Assembly (NCBI GenBank): GCA_903900705.1
Contig: CAIUOG010000052.1
Span: 1 to 64,000, forward strand
Source: an uncultured Acidobacteriia bacterium
GTDB lineage: Bacteria > Acidobacteriota > Terriglobia > Bryobacterales > Bryobacteraceae
Length of the DNA stretch: 64,000 bases
Direction of reading: 5' to 3'
Part shown: positions 1-8,303 of the stretch, piece by piece
Numbering within the stretch: position 1 is the first letter of the stretch
Layout: every line of letters starts with the position of its first letter
Notes under the pieces: model-generated
Seen by the model: only the letters and a program-made list of their open reading frames with translations
Databases searched by the model: none
Told to the model about the DNA's origin: nothing
Program-made: the position numbers and the translations under genes

Positions 1-468
1 CCGCTCAAGTGGGGCAACCTGCCGGGCGGCGAGACCTTCACGACCCCCGGCGAAGTGAACGGCACTTTTGTGGTGGATGGCGTGGTTGGCGACTATCTCT
101 GCGCGCGCTACGGCGATCTGAAAGCTGCGCCGTTAACTCTCAAAATCGTCGGCAACCGGCTCACGGAGGCTCGCAGTGAGAACAAGGAGCTGGAGAAAGA
201 GTTCTGGGAATACTGCCACACCGATGAGAATTCCGACCGCGTTGGTGAGTTTGCCATCGGGACGAACATCGGCTGCCATGATGTGATCGGGAATATTCTG
301 CAGGATGAAAAGATCCCCGGAATTCACATCGCTTTCGGCAACCCCTACGGCGCACACACTGGTGCGGACTGGTATTCCTCCACTCATATTGACGTGGTGG
401 GACGCGAGTTCGATATCTGGCTCGATGATCGCCAGATCATGAGCCACGGCAAATTCCTGATCGATTGA
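1..468 (+). CDS. M29-like (aminopeptidase T family) metallopeptidase, C-terminal part
   Basis: The gene is cut by the left edge; the frame is open from base 1 and ends with TGA at 466-468. The visible 155 residues include GNLPGGETF, then GEFAIGTN, IPGIHIAFGNPYG, then HTGADWYSSTHIDVV near the end. This is the pattern of the C-terminal half of thermophilic aminopeptidase T-like proteins (family M29), in which Glu, His and Asp residues of this region bind two metal ions. The likely role is removal of N-terminal residues from peptides in the cytoplasm; the exact substrate cannot be told. The next gene starts 7 bases downstream, so the two are probably co-transcribed. An internal ATG-like start inside the fragment is not the real start, because the conserved sequence runs upstream of it. 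Confidence 0.75.
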   Translation, partial: PLKWGNLPGGETFTTPGEVNGTFVVDGVVGDYLCARYGDLKAAPLTLKIVGNRLTEARSENKELEKEFWEYCHTDENSDRVGEFAIGTNIGCHDVIGNILQDEKIPGIHIAFGNPYGAHTGADWYSSTHIDVVGREFDIWLDDRQIMSHGKFLID

Positions 469-475
469 GCCCGCC

Positions 476-1627
476 ATGATTCCTGAACTGCGGCGCGTTT
501 TCAATCAGCGTTTCACGAGTGAAAAGTACACGCGATTCCTGGCTCATCTTGCAGGTCGCAGTGGCACACCAGTGAAGTTCCGGGTCTCGGAAACGCCCTG
601 TTTCTTCCCGGCGGATCTGATCGCCACCATGCAGCGCGCAGGGGCGGAATTAATCCACCAACTGGTGGAGAATCCCGCTTATCTGGCGCAGGCGAGGCGG
701 CAGATTCCGGAAGGTTTTCTGACTCCGAATGAGGCGGCAAAGCCATTGTTTCTCCAGGTGGATTTCGGACTCATCCGCGACGCCGGCGGGCAAATCGCGC
801 CGCGTCTCGTCGAGATCCAGGCTTTCCCCTCGCTCTACGCTTATCAGCCGGTGCTGGAAGAGTCATATGCCGAGGCTTATGGTCTGGATACACGCCTGCT
901 GACGCCGCGCTACGACGGCCTTCTGCGCAGCGCGATCCTCGGCAACCATGCCCCTGAAAACGTGATTCTGCTGGAGATTGATCCGCTACATCAGAAGACG
1001 CTGCCGGACTTCCTGCTTACTGAAGAGCTGACCGGTATCCGGACCGCGGACATCCGTGATCTGCGACGGCGCGGCCGGAAGTTGTATCGGGGAGATACGC
1101 CCGTCCACCGCATTTACAACCGAGCCATCGCCGACGAACTGATGCGGCGGGGCGTGCATGCGGCCTTCCGCTTCAGTGATGATCTCGACGTGGAATGGGC
1201 CGGGCACCCGAACTGGTTCTTTCTCATCAGCAAGTTTTCCATCCCGTTTCTGCGCCACGAGACAGTGCCGGAATCGTACTTCCTGGACCAGATTCCCGCC
1301 ATTCCGGACGATCTGGACGACTGGGTTCTGAAGCCGCTCTACTCGTTCGCCGGGCTCGGCGTGAAGGTCGGGCCGGTCCGCGAAGACATTGCTTCCATTC
1401 CGCCCGGGGAGCGCAATCAGTATCTGCTGCAGCGGCGGATGCGCTTTGAGCCCGTGATCGAAACACCGTTCGGACCCACGCAGGCGGAACTGCGGGTAAT
1501 GTACATCTGGCAGGACGAACTCACGCCGGTCAACCTGATCGTTCGCATGGGTCGCGGTCGCATGATGGGTGTTGATCACAATCGCGACCTCGAATGGGTG
1601 GGTGCTTCCGCCGGGTTGATTTTCTGA
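476..1627 (+). CDS. ATP-grasp-like protein of unknown substrate
   Basis: A 383-residue soluble protein with no signal peptide or membrane segment. The C-terminal third has a WVLKPLYSFAGLGVKV stretch (about residues 283-298) followed by QYLLQRRMRFEPV and an acidic/basic strand (QAELRVMYIW). This looks like the ATP-grasp nucleotide-binding lid plus the metal-binding strand. The N-terminal half resembles no domain I can name. It starts 7 bases after the M29-like gene and is followed by a pepsin-like protease, so a peptide-processing or peptide-ligating context is possible but is inference. The ATP-grasp assignment rests on motif shape only and could be wrong. Confidence 0.55.
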   Translation: MIPELRRVFNQRFTSEKYTRFLAHLAGRSGTPVKFRVSETPCFFPADLIATMQRAGAELIHQLVENPAYLAQARRQIPEGFLTPNEAAKPLFLQVDFGLIRDAGGQIAPRLVEIQAFPSLYAYQPVLEESYAEAYGLDTRLLTPRYDGLLRSAILGNHAPENVILLEIDPLHQKTLPDFLLTEELTGIRTADIRDLRRRGRKLYRGDTPVHRIYNRAIADELMRRGVHAAFRFSDDLDVEWAGHPNWFFLISKFSIPFLRHETVPESYFLDQIPAIPDDLDDWVLKPLYSFAGLGVKVGPVREDIASIPPGERNQYLLQRRMRFEPVIETPFGPTQAELRVMYIWQDELTPVNLIVRMGRGRMMGVDHNRDLEWVGASAGLIF

Positions 1628-1686
1628 CAGAACGTTGGCGCTTTCTTCTTTCTTTTCCCGCTTGTAGAGATGAAGGAGAAACGAAC

Positions 1687-2820
1687 ATGCCCCAGGTTGT
1701 ACGAATCCCAATCACAAACGTTTTTAGTGGTGACTACACCGGAGTCATCCAGGTAGGCCCGAACCGGCAACCCATGAACGTGCTGCTCGACACGGGCAGC
1801 AGTGCGCTCGCCGTCGACGGCAAAAAATACCAGCCCGATACGGCGAACGGAGACCAGTCCACAAACCTCGCACAGACCGAGAGCTATGGCGACGGGAGCA
1901 GTTTCACCGGCGCCGTGATCAGCAGCACCGTCACTGTGGGCGACGGAGAAGCGGCCGTCGCGTTGCCGGGTTGCAGCGTGGCTGTGGCCTATCAGGCTAC
2001 CGATCAGATGTTCGGGCAGACCGATGGCATTCTGGGCCTGGCCTACGCGCCGCTGGATGATGCTTTTGAGTTGCCCGGCGATACACTGGCCAATCAGTTC
2101 CCGGCCGATCAGGTCCGCGGGGGCATTCAGGCCACGGTGACTCCGTACCTGACGCAACTGGCGCAATCCGGCATTGTCTCCGATAAGATCGCCTTCCTGA
2201 CGCGCCGATCCTTCATTCAGGATGGCCCCGACCCCGCCAGTGACCCGATGAACCAGGGCGTGATGATCATTGGCGGCGGCGAAGAAAGTACAGACCTCTA
2301 TCAGGGTGAATTCCAGGTGGTGAAGGTGGTTTCGGACGATTGGTACAGCACCGTGCTGCGGTCCGTGATCGTCGGTTCCGGTTCTCCCATTGCGGCCCGC
2401 CTGCAGGGTCCGCAGGGTATGCCCTCCAATTCGATCATCGACAGCGGCACCAACAGCCTGAACATCAGCCCGCAGATGCTCTCCGCGATGATCGCAAAGT
2501 TCACGCCCGCCCAGCAGAGGCTTCTGAAACAGTCGATTCAGGACCAGCAGGCCGTTTCGATGTCGGATCTTGACCTCAGCCAGTGGCCCGTGATCACTTT
2601 CGTGATGCAGGGTGACGCGGGCGATGTCCGGCTCGATGTGTCTCCGTCGAATTACTGGCAGGTGAACAGCCCGCAGGTGGGCTTCGCGCAGGCTGCCATT
2701 ACGGAGGGTGATCCCGGGTTGGTGATTCTTGGTCTTCCGCTGATGAATGGTTATTTCACCATCTTCGATGGTGAGGCCGACGGCGGCAGAGGCGTTGTGA
2801 AATTCGCCAAAGCCCGATAA
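1687..2820 (+). CDS. Bacterial pepsin-like (family A1) aspartic protease
   Basis: The 377-residue product carries both catalytic motifs of a two-lobed pepsin: LLDTGSSALAVDG with Asp35 and IIDSGTNSL with Asp252. It also has a flap-like SYGDGSSFTG with Tyr67 and a C-terminal ILGLPLMNGYFTIFD strand typical of A1 enzymes (vLGd.fl..yy.vfD). I chose ATG 1687 because GAAGGAG lies just upstream; an in-frame start at 1594 would add a Cys/Arg-rich tail unlike the family. There is no signal peptide, no recognisable propeptide and only one Cys, so the enzyme may be cytoplasmic and active without zymogen processing. A1 proteases are common in eukaryotes and rare in bacteria. Confidence 0.85.
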   Translation: MPQVVRIPITNVFSGDYTGVIQVGPNRQPMNVLLDTGSSALAVDGKKYQPDTANGDQSTNLAQTESYGDGSSFTGAVISSTVTVGDGEAAVALPGCSVAVAYQATDQMFGQTDGILGLAYAPLDDAFELPGDTLANQFPADQVRGGIQATVTPYLTQLAQSGIVSDKIAFLTRRSFIQDGPDPASDPMNQGVMIIGGGEESTDLYQGEFQVVKVVSDDWYSTVLRSVIVGSGSPIAARLQGPQGMPSNSIIDSGTNSLNISPQMLSAMIAKFTPAQQRLLKQSIQDQQAVSMSDLDLSQWPVITFVMQGDAGDVRLDVSPSNYWQVNSPQVGFAQAAITEGDPGLVILGLPLMNGYFTIFDGEADGGRGVVKFAKAR

Positions 2821-2832
2821 AGACGTGCGGCC

Positions 2833-2865
2833 CGGGGCTTCCGGTTAAGATAGCAGGAAGCCCCG
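2833..2865 (+). promoter_or_regulatory. Perfect 10-bp stem-loop just upstream of the next start codon
   Basis: CGGGGCTTCC (2833-2842) and GGAAGCCCCG (2856-2865) form a perfect 10-bp stem with a 13-base loop. The hairpin ends 6 bases before the ATG of the downstream gene and begins 12 bases after the stop of the protease gene. No T-run follows on the plus strand, so it is not a classical intrinsic terminator. It could limit translation initiation of the downstream gene or stabilise an mRNA end. Confidence 0.5.
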
Positions 2866-2871
2866 ACAAGC

Positions 2872-4935
2872 ATGACCAGCCAGCACACCAGCCAGCATCC
2901 CAGGGAACCACAGCGCCGCGACGCCTGGCTCTACGCTTTCACTATCTTTGTTTCCGCCTTTCTGCTCTTCCAGGTGCAGCCAATTATCGCCAAGATGATT
3001 CTGCCCTGGTTCGGCGGCACCTCCGCGGTCTGGAGCACCTGCATGCTGTTCTTCCAGATGACGCTGCTGCTGGGCTATCTGTATGCGCACTGGCTCCATG
3101 AACTGCCCGGAAAGAGGCAGGCAATGGTGCACACCGCATTGCTGGTGGTCAGCCTCGCCCTCCTGCCCATCATTCCGAACCCATCGTGGAAGCCGAAGGA
3201 CGCGAACGATCCGCTGCTGCTGATTCTGGGGCTGCTGTCCGTCACCATCGGCCTGCCTTACATGATTCTGTCCACCACCAGCCCGCTGCTGCAGTCCTGG
3301 TATGCGCGGCGCGCGGGTTCGGTGCCCTACCGGCTGTTTGCGCTGTCGAACCTGGCGAGCATGCTCGCGCTGCTTTCGTACCCAATTTTGATTGAGCCGA
3401 ATCTGTCAGTAAAAATGCAGAGCTACGTGTGGTCCGCGGGCTATATTGGGTTCGCTTTTTCGTGTATCGCGGCGGCGTGGCTGGCGGCGAAAGCGCCTGT
3501 GGCCGCGGCTTCGGAAGGCTTTGTGGCCGACCGTGGCCCTGCTCCTTCCGCCGGCATGCGGGCCATCTGGATCGGCCTCGCCGCCTGCGCCTCCACACTG
3601 CTGCTGGCCGTGACCACATTCCTCACGCAGGATGTTGCCGCCATTCCGTTCCTCTGGGTTCTGCCGCTCAGCGTGTATCTGCTCAGTTTCATCATCTGTT
3701 TCGAATCACCCCGTCTTTACAACCGCGGCGTCTACTTCCCGCTGTTGCTCGCCGCGCTGGGCTGCTTCGCGTACTTTCTGTGGCCGAAGTCGATGAAGGT
3801 CCATATGGGCCCCACCATCACGCTGCTGGCGATCTCGCTCTTCATCTGCTGCATGGTCTGCCATGGCGAACTGGCGCGGCTGAAGCCGCACCCACGTCGT
3901 CTGACCGGCTACTACGTGATGATCTCCGTGGGTGGCGCCATCGGCGGGTTATTCGTGGGACTGATCGCGCCCAATATCTTCAACGCCTATTACGAATTCC
4001 CCATTGGTCTTGCGGTCTGTGGCGGCCTCGCGATTCTGCTGCTGATCCGCGATGGGGTGAAGCCTGTCTTCCGTTTCGCGCTGGTGGCCGGGTTGCTGGC
4101 TTACGTGATCACGCTCGGCGTCATCACGAAGAACACGGTGACCGGGTATCGCGCGATTGTCCGCAACTTCTACGGCGAACTGCGCGTGCAGGATGAAGGC
4201 ACACCGGAAGACATCGATCAGGACCGCAAGCTGCTTCATGGCCGGATCAATCACGGCATCCAGATGCTGGACCCGCAGTATCGCCGCACCCCGGTCGCCT
4301 ATTTCTGCGCGGAAAGCGGCATCGGCCATGTGATGCGCTCCCGCCCTGCCGGCGCCCACTGGAAGGTGGGCATTCTGGGCCTCGGAGCGGGTGCGCTCGC
4401 GCCGTATGGGCAGCCTGGCGATACCTTCCGCATCTATGAGATCAATCCGCTGGTGCTGGACCTGGCAAAGTCGGAATTCACTTATCTCAAAGACACGCCG
4501 GCAAAGGTGGAAGTGGCGCTCGGCGATGGTCGTCTGATTCTGGAACGTGAGCCCTCCCAGCAGTTCGATCTGCTGGTGATGGACGCCTTCTCGGGCGATT
4601 CCGTGCCGGTGCACCTGATCACGCTCGAAGCTTTCCAGACCTACTTCCGGCACCTGAAGCGAGGCGGCATGCTGGCCGTCAATATTTCAAACCGCTATCT
4701 GGGGCTGGAGCCCGTGATGGAGCGCGCCGCCGCCCACTTTCACAAGCAGAGTCTTGCCTTTGACTACACGGCGGGCGATGAGGACTTTTTGTGCAACTCC
4801 TCCGGCTGGGCACTGCTGCTGGATCACGATCAGCCGCTTGCGGAGTCGCTCCGGACGGGGCGCGTGCTGAAGCCGCACAACGGCTTCCGGATGTGGACGG
4901 ATGACTTCTCCAACATGTTCAGCATTCTGAAGTAA
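2872..4935 (+). CDS. Fused MFS-like membrane / spermidine-synthase-like protein
   Basis: 687 residues in two parts. Residues 20-430 hold about 12 hydrophobic segments (for example FTIFVSAFLLFQVQPIIAKM near the N-terminus). Residues 480-680 hold a spermidine-synthase-like Rossmann methyltransferase fold with LGLGAGALAPYG, an acidic strand end (YEINP), a GDGR motif and LLVMDAFSGDSVPVHL. This is the known 'fused MFS/spermidine synthase' architecture. True aminopropyltransferase activity has not been shown for the fused family as far as I know, so the substrate is open. The gene starts 6 bases after a strong hairpin (2833-2865) with no clear Shine-Dalgarno. Confidence 0.85.
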   Translation: MTSQHTSQHPREPQRRDAWLYAFTIFVSAFLLFQVQPIIAKMILPWFGGTSAVWSTCMLFFQMTLLLGYLYAHWLHELPGKRQAMVHTALLVVSLALLPIIPNPSWKPKDANDPLLLILGLLSVTIGLPYMILSTTSPLLQSWYARRAGSVPYRLFALSNLASMLALLSYPILIEPNLSVKMQSYVWSAGYIGFAFSCIAAAWLAAKAPVAAASEGFVADRGPAPSAGMRAIWIGLAACASTLLLAVTTFLTQDVAAIPFLWVLPLSVYLLSFIICFESPRLYNRGVYFPLLLAALGCFAYFLWPKSMKVHMGPTITLLAISLFICCMVCHGELARLKPHPRRLTGYYVMISVGGAIGGLFVGLIAPNIFNAYYEFPIGLAVCGGLAILLLIRDGVKPVFRFALVAGLLAYVITLGVITKNTVTGYRAIVRNFYGELRVQDEGTPEDIDQDRKLLHGRINHGIQMLDPQYRRTPVAYFCAESGIGHVMRSRPAGAHWKVGILGLGAGALAPYGQPGDTFRIYEINPLVLDLAKSEFTYLKDTPAKVEVALGDGRLILEREPSQQFDLLVMDAFSGDSVPVHLITLEAFQTYFRHLKRGGMLAVNISNRYLGLEPVMERAAAHFHKQSLAFDYTAGDEDFLCNSSGWALLLDHDQPLAESLRTGRVLKPHNGFRMWTDDFSNMFSILK

Positions 4936-4993
4936 CCGCTGCAGTAAATCCGGCAGGCTAAATCAGCCGGTCCGAATATGCCAACATGGCTAT

Positions 4994-5926
4994 TTGATCG
5001 TCACACTTACCATGAATCCGGCCATCGACCGGACCATCGGCGTGGATCGTCTTGCCTTTGACGACCGCGCGTATATTCTTTCGAGCAAAGACTCTCCGGG
5101 CGGGCGCGGTATCAATGCGGCCTGCGTGATCCATTCCTTTGGCGGCGAGACGCTGGCTATCCTGCCCGCGGGCGGTGACCGTGGCGTCCGCTTTGAACAC
5201 TACATGCAGAAGTGCGGTTTCCCGGTGGCCACCGTGCCGGTCCGCAATGACATCCGTCTGAACCTCACCATCACAGACCGCCACGGCCTGACCGTGAAGC
5301 TCAATGAGATTGGTCCGCGCCTCGATCGCGGCGAGATCGCCAGCATCGAGGGCACTGTGGAAGCACAACTGGCGAACGCCACGTGGCTGATGCTTTGCGG
5401 CAGTCTTCCGCCCGGCGTGCCGTCCGAGTTCTATGCGCAGTTGATCACCCGCGCCAAGAGAAAGAACGTGAAAACACTTCTCGACACCGATGGCGAGGCG
5501 CTTTCCCAGGGCATCGAAGCCGGGCCCACGGTAGTGACGCCGAACCAGCAGGAGGCCGAACGGCTGCTGAATACCGTGCTGCTCACGCGGTCGCAGTCGC
5601 TCGCGGCGGCCCGGCGCATTCAATCGCTCGGCGCGGATTCGGTGGTGCTCTCGCTCGCCAGTCGCGGCGCCATCGGCGTTTCTTCGGAAGGTATCTGGGA
5701 AGCGATTCCGCCGCGCGTCGATGCCATCTCTCCCATTGGGGCGGGGGACGCTCTGGCCGCCGCGCTCACCTGGGCTTTCGATAACGGCAGCGACTTCTCA
5801 GACGCGCTGCGGTGGGGCGTCGCCGCCGGTACCGCTTCGGCGACTCTTCCCGGCATGAGCTTCGCTTCCCTGGAGCAGGCCCGCGTGATTCACGACGAGG
5901 TGGACTTACGCCGGCTGGAAGCGTAA
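4994..5926 (+). CDS. PfkB-family hexose kinase (1-phosphofructokinase type)
   Basis: A 310-residue ribokinase-fold kinase. It opens with IVTLTMNPAIDRTI, the typical N-terminus of 1-phosphofructokinase/tagatose-6-phosphate kinase proteins, has the substrate-binding GGRGINAA (residues 36-43), and ends with the PfkB signature SPIGAGDAL in which Asp252 is the expected catalytic base. The predicted reaction is ATP-dependent phosphorylation of a sugar phosphate in the cytoplasm. The start is TTG 4994; ATG 5012 is also in frame but would cut conserved residues. No PTS genes are nearby, so the exact sugar (fructose-1-P, tagatose-6-P or other) is not set by context. Confidence 0.85.
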   Translation: MIVTLTMNPAIDRTIGVDRLAFDDRAYILSSKDSPGGRGINAACVIHSFGGETLAILPAGGDRGVRFEHYMQKCGFPVATVPVRNDIRLNLTITDRHGLTVKLNEIGPRLDRGEIASIEGTVEAQLANATWLMLCGSLPPGVPSEFYAQLITRAKRKNVKTLLDTDGEALSQGIEAGPTVVTPNQQEAERLLNTVLLTRSQSLAAARRIQSLGADSVVLSLASRGAIGVSSEGIWEAIPPRVDAISPIGAGDALAAALTWAFDNGSDFSDALRWGVAAGTASATLPGMSFASLEQARVIHDEVDLRRLEA

Positions 5927-5958
5927 AGAAGGAACCCGGCATCCTCCGCTCGGCCGGC

Positions 5959-7524
5959 GTGGTCTCCGCCGCCATCGCGGTGAGCCGCGTGACGGGGTTG
6001 CTACGGGAAGGGGTGCTGGGCTGGCTGTTTGGAGCGAGCGCGGTCTTTGACGCCTATGTTCTGGGCTATCGCATCCCGAATCTGGCGCGTGATCTTTTTG
6101 CCGAAGGCGCGCTGTCTTCGGCGTTTGTCCCCACTTTCACCCGCTACCTCGCGACGAAGAGCAAAGCAGAAGCGCGGGAGCTTTCGAACATTACGGCCAC
6201 CATGCTGATGGTGATTGTTGGCACGCTCTGCGTGCTGGGCATGATCTTCAGTCCGGCCTTTGTAACGCTTTTCGCGTCGGGCTTCCACGCGGTACCGGGC
6301 AAGTTTGAACTGGCCGTGCAACTGGTGCGCATTGTCTTCCCGTTTCTGCTGCTGGTGGCGCTGGCCGCGCAGGCGCAGGGGATCCTGAATGCGACCCACC
6401 AGTTCGGGATCCCGGCGCTTTCGTCGAGCCTGTTCAATATCGGCTCCGTGCTTTTCGGCCTGGCGCTGGGCTACTGGCTGGGGCCCCGGCTCGGCGTCGA
6501 CCCGGTGCACGGCATGGCCTTCGGCATTGTCTTTGGCGGTGTGGCACAGCTGGGCTTCCAGTTGCCCGCGGTCTGGCGCGCCGGGTTTGCCTTTCGGCCG
6601 CGCTGGAACCTGCGGCACGAAGGGCTGCACACCATCCTGAAGCTGATGGGACCCGCGGTTCTGAGCGGCATCTCGGTGCAGATCAACATGCTGGTGAACA
6701 CGAACTTTGCGGCGGGCCTGACGGACGCCGCGGGCCATGTAATGAACGGCCCGGTCAGCTGGCTTTCCTACGCGTTCCGCTTCCAGCAACTGCCGCTGGG
6801 GCTGTTCGGAATCAGCATTGCCTCCGCCACGCTGCCGCGCATCGCCCGCAGCGCCGCGCACCGGAATCTGGATGAGTTCCGCGAGACTCTGTCGCGCTCC
6901 ATGGTGATGATTCTTCTGATGACCATCCCTTCGTCCGTCGGCCTCGCGGTGTTGGGCGAAAGCATGATCGGCCTCGTCTATCAGCACGGGCGCTTTCAGG
7001 CTTCGGACACACACCAGACCGCGCTCGCGCTTACCTGTTATGCGGTGGGCCTCGCGAGCTTTTCCATCCTGAAATTGGTGACGCCCGCCTTTTACGCGCT
7101 GGGCGACGCGCGCACCCCCATGTTCGTCAGCCTTGCTTCCATCCTGGTAAATGCGGCATGCGCGTTCACTATGGTGAAGGTGTTGCACTTCGGGCATGCG
7201 GGTCTGGCGCTCTCGCTCTCGCTGGTTTCCATCTTCAATCTGCTCACGCTGCTTGGCCTGCTGGGCCCGAGGATGGGCGGGCTGCGGGTTCGCGCCCTCG
7301 CGATCAGCTTTCTAAAAATCCTGGCGGCGTCCGGGCTGATGGGCCTTGCCTGCCTGCTGGTGTTGCGCGCCACGCCGTCGCGGGCGCTCCACATTCTGGC
7401 TGGTGTTCCGCTCGGCGCGGCGGTGTATTACGCCGCCGCGTCCACGTTGCGGGTTCCGGAACTGGCCGAAACGCGTGACACTGTCATGCGGAAATTCCGC
7501 CGCAAAGCCCCCGAACTCTCCTAA
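5959..7524 (+). CDS. murJ: MurJ/MviN lipid II flippase
   Basis: A polytopic inner-membrane protein with about 14 hydrophobic segments. It carries the MurJ hallmarks SRVTGLLRE near the N-terminus, FDAYVLGYRIPNLARDLFAEGALSSAFVP, and later LPLGLFGISIASATLPRIA. It flips lipid II across the membrane for peptidoglycan synthesis. The start is uncertain. GTG 5959 is the first standard start that does not overlap the kinase gene much, but family-like sequence (KKEPGILRSAG) begins upstream at about 5924. A Shine-Dalgarno-like AAGAAGGA at 5926-5933 sits 7 bases before an ATC codon at 5941; the only upstream standard start is GTG 5812, deep inside the kinase gene. Function is secure, the exact start is not. 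Confidence 0.9.
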   Translation: MVSAAIAVSRVTGLLREGVLGWLFGASAVFDAYVLGYRIPNLARDLFAEGALSSAFVPTFTRYLATKSKAEARELSNITATMLMVIVGTLCVLGMIFSPAFVTLFASGFHAVPGKFELAVQLVRIVFPFLLLVALAAQAQGILNATHQFGIPALSSSLFNIGSVLFGLALGYWLGPRLGVDPVHGMAFGIVFGGVAQLGFQLPAVWRAGFAFRPRWNLRHEGLHTILKLMGPAVLSGISVQINMLVNTNFAAGLTDAAGHVMNGPVSWLSYAFRFQQLPLGLFGISIASATLPRIARSAAHRNLDEFRETLSRSMVMILLMTIPSSVGLAVLGESMIGLVYQHGRFQASDTHQTALALTCYAVGLASFSILKLVTPAFYALGDARTPMFVSLASILVNAACAFTMVKVLHFGHAGLALSLSLVSIFNLLTLLGLLGPRMGGLRVRALAISFLKILAASGLMGLACLLVLRATPSRALHILAGVPLGAAVYYAAASTLRVPELAETRDTVMRKFRRKAPELS

Positions 7525-7556
7525 ACCTTCGCCGTTTGTTAAACTTAGCACTGAAA

Positions 7557-8300
7557 ATGCTTCCCGACATTCAGCACGCCATCCGGTTACAGGTTCTTGA
7601 CGACCGCATTACGTTGTTGACCAAAGAAATTGCCGCCCTTCCGAAGCACATTGCGGAGATCGAGAAGAAGCTGGAAGGCCATATTCGCCGTCTCGAAGCG
7701 GACAAAGCCGCTCTGCAGGGCAACCTGAAGGATCGTAAGAAGAACGAGACCGACATCCAGACCCATGAGCAGAAGATCAGCAAGCTCAAGGGCCAGATGA
7801 TGGACGCGAAAACCAACGACCAGTACAACGCGTTCAAAAAGGAAATCGAGTTCTGCGAGCAGGAAATCGCCCGCTGCGAGGAGCGGATCATTGTCCTCAT
7901 GACGGATTCCGAACCCCTGGACAAGGCCGTGAAGGCCGCCGAAGTCGCCATGGCCGCGGAGAAGAAGGAAGTCGACGCGGAAAAGAAAGTGGCGCAGGAC
8001 CGCACCGCCGCTCACAAAGCCGAAATTGCGAAGCTCAACGAAGACCGCAAGACGATTGTGGCGCAGATGACGCCGAAGATCGCCTCGGAATACGAGCGCA
8101 TTCGCAAGGGTCGTCTCGGCGTGGCGATGGCGGAGGCCGTGAATGGCCGCTGCGGTAAGTGCAACATCCTGCTGCGTCCGCAGTTCCTGCAGGAACTCAA
8201 GCTGGGCCAGTCGATCATGGTCTGCGAAAGCTGCCGCCGCATGATGTACTACAACGCGCCCGAGAGCTTTGACGATCTGGTGCCGCCTTCGGTCCGGTAG
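7557..8300 (+). CDS. Coiled-coil C4-type zinc-ribbon protein
   Basis: 247 residues. Residues 1-180 are a long charged alpha-helical hairpin rich in Glu/Lys/Gln heptads (for example IAEIEKKLEGHIRRLEADKA). The C-terminus is a zinc ribbon GRCGKCNILLRPQ...VCESCRRMMYY with two CxxC pairs. This is the widespread bacterial zf-RING_7 family, of Helicobacter HP0958/FlgZ type, implicated in RNA or protein binding; its role outside flagellated species is unclear. ATG 7557 is the natural start (MLPDIQHAIRLQVLD); a TTG at 7536 would add seven unconserved residues. It lies 32 bases after murJ. Confidence 0.8.
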   Translation: MLPDIQHAIRLQVLDDRITLLTKEIAALPKHIAEIEKKLEGHIRRLEADKAALQGNLKDRKKNETDIQTHEQKISKLKGQMMDAKTNDQYNAFKKEIEFCEQEIARCEERIIVLMTDSEPLDKAVKAAEVAMAAEKKEVDAEKKVAQDRTAAHKAEIAKLNEDRKTIVAQMTPKIASEYERIRKGRLGVAMAEAVNGRCGKCNILLRPQFLQELKLGQSIMVCESCRRMMYYNAPESFDDLVPPSVR

Positions 8301-8303
8301 CTG

